From positions 31,644 to 95,643 of the forward strand of contig CAWHBI010000002.1 in assembly GCA_963827545.1 (NCBI GenBank): DNA of 64,000 nucleotides, in the 5' to 3' direction. Both the position numbers and the translations under genes were made by a program. Shown here piece after piece: positions 17,146-25,660 of the stretch. The notes beneath the pieces were generated by a model that saw nothing but the letters and a program-made list of their open reading frames with translations, was not told where the DNA came from and made no database searches. How positions within the stretch are numbered: the first letter of the stretch is position 1; each line of letters begins with the position of its first letter. This DNA comes from AWTP1-13 sp963827545 (GTDB lineage Bacteria > Pseudomonadota > Alphaproteobacteria > Rhizobiales > Hyphomicrobiaceae).

Positions 17146-17414
17146 GATCATTCCGCCTTGCTAGCGCCTACAGGAAGGACCTAAAGCGCATCAGCCGCCG
17201 CAACTACGACCTGACCCTGCTCGCGGATGTCCTCAACGCGCTCCGCGAAGGCCGGCAGCTACCGGCTGCCCGACGCGATCACGCGCTCAAGGGTGATTGG
17301 AAGGGCTGGCGCGAATGCCACATCCAACCCGACTGGCTGCTGATCTACAGGACGACCGACACCGAAGTGCTGCTTGCTCGCACCGGCACGCATGCCGATT
17401 TATTCGCCAGATGA
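17142..17414 (+). CDS. Type II toxin, YafQ family mRNA interferase
   Basis: 90 residues of the RelE/ParE superfamily, YafQ branch: ASAYRKDLKRISRRNYDLTL, then PAARRDHALKGDWKGWRECH, IQPDWLLIYRTTDTEVLLAR and TGTHADLF. The conserved catalytic-region residues of YafQ (His in RRDH, Asp in PDWLLIY, His and Phe in GTHADLF) are visible. It is predicted to cut mRNA on the ribosome when free of antitoxin. It overlaps the antitoxin gene by four bases. No mobile element flanks it. Confidence 0.92.
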   Translation: MRSFRLASAYRKDLKRISRRNYDLTLLADVLNALREGRQLPAARRDHALKGDWKGWRECHIQPDWLLIYRTTDTEVLLARTGTHADLFAR

Positions 17415-17440
17415 TCGAGTTCTTCCTCCCTCACATGCGC

Positions 17441-18312
17441 TCATTCTCGGGGCTCGATCACCTTTGCCGATCGGCTCTTCACCACCGCATCGAGCGCCAT
17501 CAGCTCGCGCACCAGCCCCTCGAATTCCCCGAGCGGCACCATGTTGGGCCCATCGGAGGGGGCGTTGTCGGGGTCCTGGTGCGTCTCGATGAAGACGCCC
17601 GCCACGCCCACCGCCACCGCGGCGCGCGCCAGCACCGGCACGAAGGTCCTGTCGCCGCCAGTGGCGCGTGCCCTGCCCGCCCGGCTGCTGCACGGCATGC
17701 GTGGCATCGAAGATCACGGGTGCGCCGATCCTGGCCATGATGGGGAGCGAGCGCATGTCCACCACCAGCGTGTTGTAGCCGAACGAGGCGCCACGCTCCG
17801 TCACCAGCACGTTGGGGTTGCCGCTGCCCGTGATCTTGGCGACCACGTTCTGCATGTCCCACGGCGCCAGGAACTGGCCCTTCTTCACCTTCACGGCCCG
17901 GCCCGTCTTCGCCGCCGCGATCAGCAGGTCCGTCTGCCGGCACAGGAAGGCCGGGATCTGCAGCACGTCCACCACCTGGGCGAGGCGCGCGCATTGCTGC
18001 CGCCTCGTGCACGTCGGTGACGACCGGCAGCCCTAGCGTCTCGCGGATCTCGGCGAACACCGGCAGCGCGCCCTCGAGGCCGATGCCGCGCCCGCCCTTG
18101 AGCGACGTGCGGTTGGCCTTGTCGAACGAGGTCTTGTAGACGAGGCCGATGCCGAGCCGGCCGCAGATATCCTTCAGCGCGGCGGCCATCTCCAGTGCAT
18201 GCGCACGGCTCTCCATGGCGCATGGGCCCGCGAACAGCGCGATCGGCCGGTCGTTGGCAAACGTGACGTTGCCGATGGTGACGGACGCGTTGGGTTTGGG
18301 TGAATCGCTCAT
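17441..18312 (-). CDS. kdsA: 3-deoxy-8-phosphooctulonate synthase (KDO-8-P synthase), two frameshifts
   Basis: Condenses arabinose 5-phosphate with phosphoenolpyruvate to make KDO 8-phosphate for lipopolysaccharide. The start is at 18312. Family blocks appear in order: LFAGPCAMESRAHALEMA, YKTSFDKANRTSLKGGRGIG, GLPVVTDVHE, VDVLQIPAFLCRQTDLLIAA, RAVKVKKGQFLAPWDMQNVV, FGYNTLVVDMRSLPIM, VIFDATHAVQQPGGQ and VAGVFIETHQDPDNAPSDGP. Frame changes are needed near 17985 and near 17670, both in GC-rich text, with all active-site residues kept. The length when repaired (about 290) is normal. I infer assembly indels. It does not overlap its neighbours. Confidence 0.92.
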
Positions 18313-18397
18313 CCGCACAGCATAGCACGCCCGCACTCCACGCTGTAGACTGGGCGTGCCCGTCATCGTCTCTCGCACCAGCCCGCGCTGGGCTATG

Positions 18398-18818
18398 CTA
18401 CTTCGCAGGGATGGCCAGCGGCTGTCCCTTTTCCACCGTGTAGGACACGATGACCTTGGCGCCGCCCGCGCCGGCCTTCGCGTCGTGAATGGCGCCGATC
18501 GGGATCTGCCAGGAATTCGCCGGGCTTGAATGTCTTGTCGGGCTGCCCGTCGACCATCAGGGTCAGCTCTCCTCGAGCTCTCGATCAGGGTTCCTTGCTC
18601 GCCGCCGGGATGAGTGTGCTCTGCCGATCCGACGACCCGAGACCGGAAGCTCGCATGTCGAGCTACCACCTCCGTATTCTTTCTTCGTCGAGGCACGTCG
18701 ACCTTCTGCAGCACCGAGCGTTCCTGATGGTCGTGTCGGCGCTTGCGCATTGAGGCGAGCCGAGCACAACACTGGCGACTGCGGCACAAAGCACCTCTTG
18801 AGCATTTGTTTCTCCCAT
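18398..18818 (-). pseudogene. Secreted cupin domain protein, heavily frameshifted
   Basis: Pieces of one cupin can be read across frames on the minus strand. In order they are: a signal-like AAVASVVLGSPQCASADTT; ERSVLQKVDVP; EVVARHASFRS followed by HTHPGGEQGTLIE (cupin metal-binding histidines and Glu); TLMVDGQPDKTFKPGEF; and the end KVIVSYTVEKGQPLAIPAK with stop at 18398. At least four frame changes are needed, so no intact frame exists. It resembles the small periplasmic cupins that end in KGKPLATPAK. The start is uncertain (18818 or nearby). Whether it is a decayed gene or a cluster of sequence errors cannot be decided; the neighbouring kdsA has similar single-base breaks. Confidence 0.6.
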
Positions 18819-18856
18819 CCTTACCAAGGCATATACCCCGGCGACACCGGAGCGCG

Positions 18857-19354
18857 TCAAAAATACGCGATCAGCCGCCCGCACGCTGCCACCGATACCC
18901 AGATCAGCAGCGACGCGACGGCCGCCAGCCGCACCCGCGCCGGCAAGGCAGCGCCCGCCGGCATGTCGGCGATCTTGGCCAGGGCCGGACCCGCAATCAG
19001 CAGCGCGTTGAGGATGCCGAGCGCAATCAGCCCCGCCTTCACCTGGAACACGCCGTTCGTGGCGACGTGGCTGGCCTCGGCGGCGAACAGCATGAAGCCG
19101 GTGAGCGCCATCAGCGCGAGGCCCAGCATCGCCATGCGCCGCGCCGGTCGCACGATGGCCGCCGGCGGCGCGGCAGCAAAGGCGCCGAGCAGGCGCATGT
19201 CCATGATCGCAACCGAGCCGGCAAACAGCGTGAGCGCCACGATGTGCCCGACGTTGGCGGCGGGATAGGCCCAGGTCGACTGCCGGATGGCGAGCGCCAG
19301 CCCCGACTGCTCGAGCGCGATCAGGAACTGCGGCGCATCCGCCAGCACCAGCAT
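18857..19354 (-). CDS. DUF6644-like inner-membrane protein
   Basis: 165 residues with four to five hydrophobic segments. The N-terminal half has SGLALAIRQSTWAYPAANVG and HIVALTLFAGSVAIMDMRLLG, a pattern seen in small alphaproteobacterial membrane proteins of the DUF6644 kind. The His in GHIVAL and in EASHVATNG could be haem or metal ligands, but this is not shown. It overlaps the upstream DUF6152 gene (TGATG), so the pair is an operon. The function is unknown. Confidence 0.75.
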   Translation of the reverse strand: MLVLADAPQFLIALEQSGLALAIRQSTWAYPAANVGHIVALTLFAGSVAIMDMRLLGAFAAAPPAAIVRPARRMAMLGLALMALTGFMLFAAEASHVATNGVFQVKAGLIALGILNALLIAGPALAKIADMPAGAALPARVRLAAVASLLIWVSVAACGRLIAYF

Positions 19355-19701
19355 CAGCGCATCTCGACCGTCTTGCCGTCCACGGTGATGCGCTCGGCGC
19401 GCATTTCATCGGGCTCCGCTTTGGAGGCGTAGCCCTCGGCCTTGACGGTCTTGCCGACGCCAACGAGCTCGGCGGTGGCCCCGCGGCTCTGCATGCGCGA
19501 GACGGGAGCAAGGGTAACGGTCCATGTCTTGTCGGGCGCCTTCACGGTGATGGTCGCGTGCGGATTGGTGTAGCTGGATGCCTGGATCGGCCCTTCCACA
19601 ACGATGGTCTTGGAGGCGTCGTAGCTGCCCCAGCCGTGATGCGCCAGCACCGCAGCCGGCGCGGCGAGCAGCAAAGCCGAGAATACGAGAGGTCTGCGCA
19701 T
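19354..19701 (-). CDS. DUF6152-like secreted protein
   Basis: 115 residues beginning with a signal peptide (PLVFSALLLAAPAAVLA) and then HHGWGSYDASKTIVVEGPIQ, the hallmark of DUF6152 proteins. The rest is a small OB- or beta-sandwich-like domain with SSYTNPHATITVKAPDKTW and VGVGKTVKAEGYAS. It is exported to the periplasm. I chose ATG 19701 because it gives a proper signal peptide. It is translationally coupled to the membrane protein downstream, suggesting a two-component envelope function of unknown nature. Confidence 0.8.
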   Translation of the reverse strand: MRRPLVFSALLLAAPAAVLAHHGWGSYDASKTIVVEGPIQASSYTNPHATITVKAPDKTWTVTLAPVSRMQSRGATAELVGVGKTVKAEGYASKAEPDEMRAERITVDGKTVEMR

Positions 19702-19733
19702 CGGTTGTCTCCGCTGTTGTCGACGTCCTGCAC

Positions 19734-19808
19734 CTAGTGTCCTGATCGCGAAATTCGTCTCATTGTGCGGCAAACTCGGAACGAATTTCGCGATCTGAAG
19801 GACACTAG
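19734..19808. repeat. CTAGTG-ended imperfect palindrome, copy 1
   Basis: Arms CTAGTGTCCTGATCGCGAAA.. and ..TTTCGCGATCTGAAGGACACTAG with a short loop. It starts and ends with CTAGTGTCC/GGACACTAG and is non-coding. It lies in front of the DUF6152 start and would form a strong hairpin. Confidence 0.8.
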
Positions 19809-19822
19809 CCAAATTAACGATT

Positions 19823-19901
19823 CTAGTGTGATTAAGATCGAGAAGTCCGCTCACGAACCTAGCCCAGCGCGATGGTGCGGACTTCTCGATCATCACACTA
19901 G
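19823..19901. repeat. CTAGTG-ended imperfect palindrome, copy 2
   Basis: Arms CTAGTGTGATTAAGATCGAG.. and ..CTCGATCATCACACTAG, 14 bp after the first palindrome. It has the same CTAGTG/CACTAG ends but different inner sequence, so the two are related by ends and size rather than being simple duplicates. Confidence 0.8.
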
Positions 19902-19942
19902 GTGAGGACTTACTCGCAGGATCGCAACCCGGCGCCTATCCA

Positions 19943-20377
19943 TCAACCCCGCGGGCCGGCGCGCACGGGCTTGGCGCCCTTGCCCGATGTCACCTCATAG
20001 CGCGGCAGATGATCGCTCACTTCGAACCATGGCAACTGCTCGGCGACATAGGAGTGCCCCGTCGGGGGCCACTGCGCTGGATCGTCCAGGGTGCCGTGAA
20101 AGAGGTGCACCTCGCCCGGCCAGCGCACGCCCGCGTACGCCATCGGAGAGCCGCAGGTGGGACAGAAATAGCGTTTCACGCCCGGGGTGGATTCATAGGC
20201 CGCCGGCTCGCCCTTGAGATAGCGGAACTGCTCCAGCCGCACGCCGAGGTAGGTGGCGATCGGCGACGAAACCGCCCGCCGGCAGCTTTCGCAATGACAG
20301 TGCATCACCCACTTGGGGGAGCCCTCGAACTCGTATTCGATGGCACGGCATTGGCAGCGGCCTTTGGTTGTCGTCAT
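19943..20377 (-). CDS. GFA (glutathione-dependent formaldehyde-activating-like) family protein
   Basis: 144 residues of the GFA/CENP-V fold. Zinc-binding cysteines are in GRCQCRAIEYEF, in CHCESCRR and in KRYFCPTCGSPMAYA, which is the full set for this family. The C-terminal HLFHGTLDDPAQWPPTGHSY is also characteristic. Members are called formaldehyde-activating by history, but most have no proven activity, so only the fold and zinc binding are safe. It is a single gene on the minus strand with no operon partner. Confidence 0.9.
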   Translation of the reverse strand: MTTTKGRCQCRAIEYEFEGSPKWVMHCHCESCRRAVSSPIATYLGVRLEQFRYLKGEPAAYESTPGVKRYFCPTCGSPMAYAGVRWPGEVHLFHGTLDDPAQWPPTGHSYVAEQLPWFEVSDHLPRYEVTSGKGAKPVRAGPRG

Positions 20378-20439
20378 GGGATGCGCATCCGATTTCCTTT
20401 GACTAGCGGCTTGCCCGGGCTTACCGGCGCCGCCGTGCT

Positions 20440-21366
20440 CTACGACTCCCCTCGGTTCCGTCCGGCGTCGGCCAGAAGTCGTCGTGAGAACGGTGGATGT
20501 CGTCCTGCTTGGCTGATGCCGGTGAGGTCCCGGACCTTCGCCAGGATCCGGTCATAGCGCGGATAGCTCCGGGTCTCGCCGAACATTCGAATGCTGCGTC
20601 CGTTGTCGAGGCGCATGACAGCACGATAGGAGTAGCCGCCGGTCTCCGGGTCGCGCGTTCCGTCAGGCCCGAAGGAAGACACCGCCTGCATGGGGAGGAG
20701 CTCCCGGTTCTTGCGCAGGGGCGTGGTGCGGATCACCGTCACCTCGCGCCTGCCGCGATTGAAGACCACCTCCATGACCCAGCGGAACGATAGCATCTTG
20801 GATGACGTGGCGAGAATGGCAAAGCGCCCTTCGACGTAGAGGCCCATTCCGGGCTCGCTGAGCGAGCCCTGGTCGTCCTGGGACGCCGCGCGCGCGGCGT
20901 TCGGGCTCCCCTTTGCGATCCCCGTCGCCGAGCAGACGGAACTGATCATCTTGTCGAGCTGCGGATAGGTCTCGTGGGCATAGGTCAGCCTCCGGGTAGT
21001 GCCATCGCGCAGCTGCAGCTCGACGACGCAGCCTTCCGTAACGGCCAGCGCATCGACGTCGGCAAACGCAAACTCCTGCATGGAATGGCCGCAGATGGAC
21101 CGCATCTCGACGGTGACCCTGCCCGCGCCACGGTCGAACCTCGTCCGGAAGCTCTTCGAGCAGATCGACAGCACGGCAACCATGGCCCCCAGCACCAGAA
21201 AACCACCGGCGACATCAGGCCCGGAACCGAAGGTCCGCACCAGAACAACGATAACGAGGATGGTCGCGACCGCGGCCGCGCACATCTGACCGAGCCTGGG
21301 CGCGGGACTGTAGAGCGTGGCGGACCCAGCGTCGATGCTGGCACGTACGTCGGAAACCCAAGGCAT
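20440..21366 (-). CDS. Hypothetical membrane protein
   Basis: 308 residues, not assigned to a family. Two hydrophobic segments near the N-terminus (MCAAAVATILVIVVLVRTF and FLVLGAMVAVLSICS) are followed by a long soluble part with repeated beta-rich stretches: RVTVEMRSICGHSMQEFAFA, VELQLRDGTTRRLTYAHETY and SYRAVMRLDNGRSIRMFGET. The last two look like duplicated pleckstrin- or GRAM-like beta units (Leu-x-Asp-Gly-x-Thr/Ser-x-Arg). It is probably anchored in the inner membrane with a cytoplasmic C-terminal domain. The last 20 residues, after ISQAGRH, are low complexity. Confidence 0.7.
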   Translation of the reverse strand: MPWVSDVRASIDAGSATLYSPAPRLGQMCAAAVATILVIVVLVRTFGSGPDVAGGFLVLGAMVAVLSICSKSFRTRFDRGAGRVTVEMRSICGHSMQEFAFADVDALAVTEGCVVELQLRDGTTRRLTYAHETYPQLDKMISSVCSATGIAKGSPNAARAASQDDQGSLSEPGMGLYVEGRFAILATSSKMLSFRWVMEVVFNRGRREVTVIRTTPLRKNRELLPMQAVSSFGPDGTRDPETGGYSYRAVMRLDNGRSIRMFGETRSYPRYDRILAKVRDLTGISQAGRHPPFSRRLLADAGRNRGES

Positions 21367-21466
21367 GACCCACCTCTCGCCTGTGGGCAGCGCCGAACAA
21401 GTGCAAAGGCAATGTATCCCATGGTGCTGGCCGCAGCTATGCCCGCCGGGCGGCCATGCGGCATGC

Positions 21467-21829
21467 CTACCCCAGCGCCGCCCTTACCGCCGCCCTGATC
21501 TGCTCCAGCGTGAACGGCTTGGTGATTACCTGCGAAATCCTGGGCTTGAGGTGCTGTGCGCGCTCCAACTCGTCGGCATAGCCCGACATCAGGATCACGC
21601 GCAGCTTGGAGTTCGCAACCAGCGCTTTCTCCACCAGTGCAATGCCATCCAGCCCCGGCATTTGCACGTCCGTCATCAGCAAATCGAAATTGCCAGGCGC
21701 TTCCCGCAATTTGTCCAGAGCCTCCGAGCCGTCCTGTGTCGAGTTCACCGCATGGCCATCCGTCGCCAGCGCACGCTGGACGAAATCGCGCGTTGCTGCG
21801 TCGTCGTCGGCGAGAAGGATGCGTGCCAT
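21467..21829 (-). CDS. Single-domain response regulator, CpdR-like
   Basis: 120 residues forming only a receiver domain. The acidic pocket is ILLADDDAATRDF, the phosphoacceptor Asp is in LLMTDVQMPGLDG (about residue 52), the conserved Ser is in VILMSGYADEL and the Lys is in VITKPFTLEQI. In alphaproteobacteria such stand-alone receivers include CpdR, which controls ClpXP proteolysis in the cell cycle; the N-terminus ARILLADDD and overall length fit, but identity as CpdR is not certain. It lies near an hpt remnant and ftsE, a neighbourhood often seen for this regulator type. Confidence 0.85.
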   Translation of the reverse strand: MARILLADDDAATRDFVQRALATDGHAVNSTQDGSEALDKLREAPGNFDLLMTDVQMPGLDGIALVEKALVANSKLRVILMSGYADELERAQHLKPRISQVITKPFTLEQIRAAVRAALG

Positions 21830-21882
21830 CGTGCCCTCCTGCGTGCTTCATCTCGTCCGGGCCGGTCGCAAGTCGAGGCCCT

Positions 21883-22128
21883 TCACGTCCGCACCACCCG
21901 CCCAACGAACGGCAGCTCGCGGAAGCGATGCGCGAGATCCATGCCGTAGCCTACCACAAATTCTTTGGGACACTCGAACGCCGTGAAATCCGCCGCGATC
22001 GGGCGGCACGCGGAGATCGAGCCTGGCGGCAGCAATCTGCGGGCCAGCGCGTCGACGCGCTCCGCTATGGCCTCGGACGAGAAAATGACCTCGACGGCCT
22101 CAGGCGTTGGCGACCGAGTATCTGGCAT
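21883..22128 (-). pseudogene. hpt: Hypoxanthine phosphoribosyltransferase remnant with internal deletion
   Basis: The first part, EVIFSSEAIAERVDALARRL, is the N-terminus of Hpt. The second, ADFTAFECPKEFVVGYGMDL followed by AHRFRELPFVGRVV, is its C-terminus. The intervening hundred or so residues are absent, including the PRPP-binding loop with its acidic pair and the catalytic Asp region. The junction PPGSISACRPIA is in frame, so a short 82-residue peptide could be made but cannot be an active purine-salvage enzyme. Start taken at ATG 22128. Either a real in-frame deletion or a collapsed assembly could explain it. Confidence 0.75.
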
Positions 22129-22307
22129 GCCCGACCTTGGGCCATTGTGGTGCAACCGTCATAGCAGAGTTGCGCGCCCGCCGGTGGGTGAATTGCGCGG
22201 GGGCGGCCCCATCAGTCCGCCACAATCCTGACCATTGATCCCACTTCCCCCGCGCGGCGATTGAGAGTAATGAGCCGACGACTTCCGGATGGCGCAAGAG
22301 TTCTCGC

Positions 22308-22964
22308 GTGATCAGACTGCATGCAATCGGTTTGCGATACGGCCGCGGTGCCGAGGTGCTGCACGACGTATCTTTTCATTTGCGGCCCGGCTCCTTTCAC
22401 TTCCTCACCGGGCCGTCGGGCTCGGGCAAGACCTCCCTCTTGCGGCTTCTCTTCATGTCCATCGAGCCGACGCGCGGGGCGATGCACGTTCTGGGCCAGG
22501 ACATCAGCCGCGTCACCCCCTCCAAGCGCGCCCAGCTGCGCCGCCGCATCGGCATCGTCTTCCAGGACTTCCGCCTGCTCGACCACATGACGACGTGGGA
22601 GAACGTGGCCATGCCGTTGCGTGTGACCGGCAAGCGCGTATCCGACTACAAGGAGGACGTGACCGACCTCCTGCAGTGGGTGGGCCTCGGCGACCGAATG
22701 CACTCCGCCCCCTCCATACTCTCCGGCGGTGAGAAGCAGCGCGCGGCGATCGCACGTGCCGTCATCAACAAGCCTGAGCTGCTGCTCGCCGACGAGCCGA
22801 CCGGCAACGTCGACCCGCAGATGGCCCGGCGTCTCCTGCGCCTGTTCGTCGAGCTCAACCGGCTTGGCACCTCGGTCCTGATCGCCACCCACGACCATCA
22901 ATTGATGCGCCAGACGAAGGCGCCGCGCCTGGAGCTGCACGACGGCCATGTCCGGATCGTTTGA
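22308..22964 (+). CDS. ftsE: Cell division ATP-binding protein FtsE
   Basis: 218 residues, GTG start. ATPase of the FtsEX complex at the division site, which controls septal peptidoglycan hydrolysis. Walker A GPSGSGKT at residues 35-42, signature SILSGGEKQRAAIARAVINK, Walker B LLLADEPTGNVD and H-loop VLIATHDHQLM. The FtsE-type Q-loop region is GIVFQDFRLLDHMTTWENVA. It overlaps ftsX by 17 bp, so the two are translated together. Confidence 0.95.
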   Translation: MIRLHAIGLRYGRGAEVLHDVSFHLRPGSFHFLTGPSGSGKTSLLRLLFMSIEPTRGAMHVLGQDISRVTPSKRAQLRRRIGIVFQDFRLLDHMTTWENVAMPLRVTGKRVSDYKEDVTDLLQWVGLGDRMHSAPSILSGGEKQRAAIARAVINKPELLLADEPTGNVDPQMARRLLRLFVELNRLGTSVLIATHDHQLMRQTKAPRLELHDGHVRIV

Positions 22965-24039
22965 CAGACCGACGGGGCGACCGACACTGCGCCCGCACCA
23001 GACCCGGGTCGAGCCCACGCTCCGGGACGGCCCGCAGACCAGCTCTCCCTTCACCGTCACACGCGCCCGTACCGGGACCACGTCGCGGTTCGAGCACAGC
23101 GCAGAAGGCAGCGGACGCACACGGCGCACTGCCCGCAACCTCACCAACGCACCCATCGTGCCGGCGGGCTCGGTCACGGGGCGGTCGCTGACCGTCGTCA
23201 TCACCATCATGTGCTTCCTTGCCTCCCTCACGGCTGGCGCGGTCTACATGATGAACCAGTCGGCATCGGCGTGGCTGCGCGATATCGCCAGCGAGGTCAC
23301 TGTGCAGATCGAGGTCAAGGAACGCGTCGATCTCGACAAGATGGTCGCCGATGTCACCGGGTTCTTGTCGCGCCAGTCCGGCATCGCGCAGGTGCGTGCG
23401 CTGAGCGTGGCCAACTCCGCCCTGCTGCTGGAGCCCTGGCTCGGACAGACCGAGGCGCTGAAAGCGCTCCCCGTGCCCCGTCTCATTGCGGTCGAGCTCG
23501 ACCGCAGCACACCGCCCGATTTCGACGTATTGCGCACGGCGCTCGTCAACAATTTCCCCGGCGTCACCATGGACGACCATCGCCGCTGGCAGGCGCAGAT
23601 CCGCACCATCACGCGCTCCTTCGCGCTGGGCGGCCTCGCCATCCTGCTGCTGGTCGGCGCCGCCACCACCGCCATCATCGTCTCCGCCACCAAGAGCGCC
23701 ATGGCATCGAACCGGGACATCGTCGAGGTGCTGCACTTCGTCGGCGCCACCGACCGCTTCATCGCCCGCGAGTTCGAGCGCCATTTCCTCCGCCTCGGCG
23801 TCAGGGCCGGGGTGGTCGGCGCGCTATGGGCCACCTTCGTGTTCCTCGCCATGCCGACGGTGATGGAGCTGATGGGTGGCGGCGCGGTGACGATTGCCGA
23901 GATCCGGCGCCTCATAGGCATCGCCACGCTCGATCCGCCCGGCTATTTCCTGATCGGCATCGTGGTGCTGGTCATCGCTGCGCTTTGCATGCTGACCTCG
24001 CGCATCGGCGTCTATCGCATCCTGAATAGTCAGCATTAA
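22948..24039 (+). CDS. ftsX: Cell division protein FtsX
   Basis: 363 residues. Inner-membrane partner of FtsE with a long N-terminal cytoplasmic tail rich in Arg/Thr/Pro. The first membrane segment (VVITIMCFLASLTAGAVYMM) is followed by a periplasmic domain, and three more segments close the C-terminal half (FALGGLAILLLVGAATTAII, VGALWATFVFLAMPTVMEL and FLIGIVVLVIAALCML). VTVQIEVKERVDLDKMVADV is the usual start of the periplasmic domain. The C-terminal EVLHFVGATDRFIAREFERH is the most conserved FtsX block. Confidence 0.94.
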   Translation: MSGSFDRPTGRPTLRPHQTRVEPTLRDGPQTSSPFTVTRARTGTTSRFEHSAEGSGRTRRTARNLTNAPIVPAGSVTGRSLTVVITIMCFLASLTAGAVYMMNQSASAWLRDIASEVTVQIEVKERVDLDKMVADVTGFLSRQSGIAQVRALSVANSALLLEPWLGQTEALKALPVPRLIAVELDRSTPPDFDVLRTALVNNFPGVTMDDHRRWQAQIRTITRSFALGGLAILLLVGAATTAIIVSATKSAMASNRDIVEVLHFVGATDRFIAREFERHFLRLGVRAGVVGALWATFVFLAMPTVMELMGGGAVTIAEIRRLIGIATLDPPGYFLIGIVVLVIAALCMLTSRIGVYRILNSQH

Positions 24040-24180
24040 CCCTACCATCATGGCCCGTGCGGGGCGGGCAAACGCATTCGCCCTTGATGATTGGGGTCGC
24101 AACCGTGCACAATTCGGCCGGATAGAGGTGGCACGGGACGGCCCTGCCCACGCCGAGGGAGACGGTGCGGAAGAGGTGTC

Positions 24181-24822
24181 GTGGCACGACCTGTTAGATG
24201 GATCGCCGCAGCCGGCGGCGTGATGCTGCTCGCGTTCGCGGCTGGCTTCGTCCAGTTCGCGCGCGCGGTTGCGCACTACGCGCCCGGGCCCACGCCGCGC
24301 GCCGATGCCATCGTCGTCCTGACAGGCGGCGAGCTCAGGCTGGTAGCGGCCGCCCGCCTGCTGGCCGAGGGGCGCGGCGCCCGCCTGCTGATCTCCGGCG
24401 TCAACCGCCACACCAGCGCTGACGACCTGAAGCGCATCAGCGGCCTCTCCGACCGGCTGTTTGCCTGCTGCGTCGACGTCGACTTCGCCGAGCGCACGAC
24501 CGACAACGCCGACGAGACCAAGGCATGGGCGACAGCCCGGCGCTTCACCAAGCTCATCATCGTGACCTCGAGCTATCACATGCCGCGCAGCATGACCGAG
24601 TTCGGCCGCGTCATGCCGGAGGCGACCCTCCTTCCCCATCCCGTCGTCTCCAACAGGCTGCAAACGAAACGCTGGTGGACGGATGCCCACACGGCCCGCG
24701 TGCTACTGGGGGAGTATCTGAAGTTCCTACCCTCTGCCGCCCGCTACGGAGTGGCCAGGCTGTTGCGGTGGGAGAGCAGCGCGCTCGCCGACGGCGCCAC
24801 CATGCGTGCATCCACCATGTAG
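24181..24822 (+). CDS. YdcF family protein (DUF218)
   Basis: 213 residues from GTG 24181, which has GGAAGAGG just upstream. An N-terminal membrane anchor (WIAAAGGVMLLAFAAGFVQF) precedes the DUF218 core: PRADAIVVLTGGELRLVAAA, RLLAEGRGARLLISGVNRH, the acidic Glu in ADETKAWA and the SSYHMPRSMTEF motif. Family members are linked to envelope or vancomycin-tolerance functions (SanA, ElyC), but the activity is unknown. It lies between ftsX and plsC with a gap of only 12 bp to the latter, pointing to one envelope-biogenesis operon. Confidence 0.9.
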   Translation: MARPVRWIAAAGGVMLLAFAAGFVQFARAVAHYAPGPTPRADAIVVLTGGELRLVAAARLLAEGRGARLLISGVNRHTSADDLKRISGLSDRLFACCVDVDFAERTTDNADETKAWATARRFTKLIIVTSSYHMPRSMTEFGRVMPEATLLPHPVVSNRLQTKRWWTDAHTARVLLGEYLKFLPSAARYGVARLLRWESSALADGATMRASTM

Positions 24823-24834
24823 GGGAGCCAACCC

Positions 24835-25608
24835 TTGATCGTGCTCCGCTCGCTCGTCTTTTTCGTGGTGTTCTACGTCAACACCGCGCTGTTTCTCGTG
24901 CTCGGCAGCTGGCTGCTGCTGGCCCCGCGCCGCTGGGCCATGGAGGGGCTCCGGCTGCACGGCCTCGCCAGCCTGTGGTGGCTCAAGGTGATCTGCGGCA
25001 CGCGCCTGGAAGTGCGCGGGCACGAGAAGCTGCCCAGGAGCGCCTGCCTCGTCGCCAGCAAGCACCAGTCGGCGTGGGATACGTTCGCGCTGATCCCGGT
25101 GTTCCGCGACCCCGCCATGGTGATGAAGGCCGAGCTGGGCTGGATCCCGCTGTACGGCTGGTTCAGTCACAAGTTCCAGCACATCTTCGTCAAGCGCGAC
25201 CGCGGCCCGAGCGCCCTCAAAGCCATGATCCGCGACGCGCGCGATCGCGCCGCGCAGGGACGCGAGATCGTCATTTTCCCGGAAGGCACGCGCCGGCCGC
25301 CGGGCGCCCAGCCCGATTACAAGCCGGGTTTTCTGGCCCTCTATGAAGGGCTCGGGCTTCCCTGCGTGCCGCTGGCGCTCAACTCCGGCCTGTTCTGGCC
25401 GCGGCGCAGCCTCATCCGCTATCCCGGCACGATCGTCATCGAGATCGTCGATCCGATCCCGGCAGGGCTGCCGCGCGCCCAGGCGCGGGCCCTCATCCAG
25501 GAGCGCATCGAGACCGCGTGCGCCCGCCTGATAGCCGAGGCCCGCGCCAAGCCGAACCCGCCGCCGCCTCCGGTGGACAGGGCGCCTGTTCAGGCTGTGC
25601 GGTCGTAG
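24835..25608 (+). CDS. plsC: 1-acyl-sn-glycerol-3-phosphate acyltransferase (PlsC)
   Basis: 257 residues, TTG start. Membrane-associated acyltransferase that adds the second acyl chain to lysophosphatidic acid. The catalytic HX4D is HQSAWD at residues 77-82. The glycerol-phosphate binding motif FPEGTRRPPGA is present, and VPLALNSGLFW is the usual fourth block. An N-terminal hydrophobic segment (LVFFVVFYVNTALFLVLGSW) anchors it. It is the last gene of the ftsE-ftsX-ydcF-plsC group and is followed by a perfect hairpin. Confidence 0.93.
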   Translation: MIVLRSLVFFVVFYVNTALFLVLGSWLLLAPRRWAMEGLRLHGLASLWWLKVICGTRLEVRGHEKLPRSACLVASKHQSAWDTFALIPVFRDPAMVMKAELGWIPLYGWFSHKFQHIFVKRDRGPSALKAMIRDARDRAAQGREIVIFPEGTRRPPGAQPDYKPGFLALYEGLGLPCVPLALNSGLFWPRRSLIRYPGTIVIEIVDPIPAGLPRAQARALIQERIETACARLIAEARAKPNPPPPPVDRAPVQAVRS

Positions 25609-25660
25609 CTAGGCAAACCCCGCGTCCCATGAACCGGCCAGCATCCGGGTCCAACATAAA

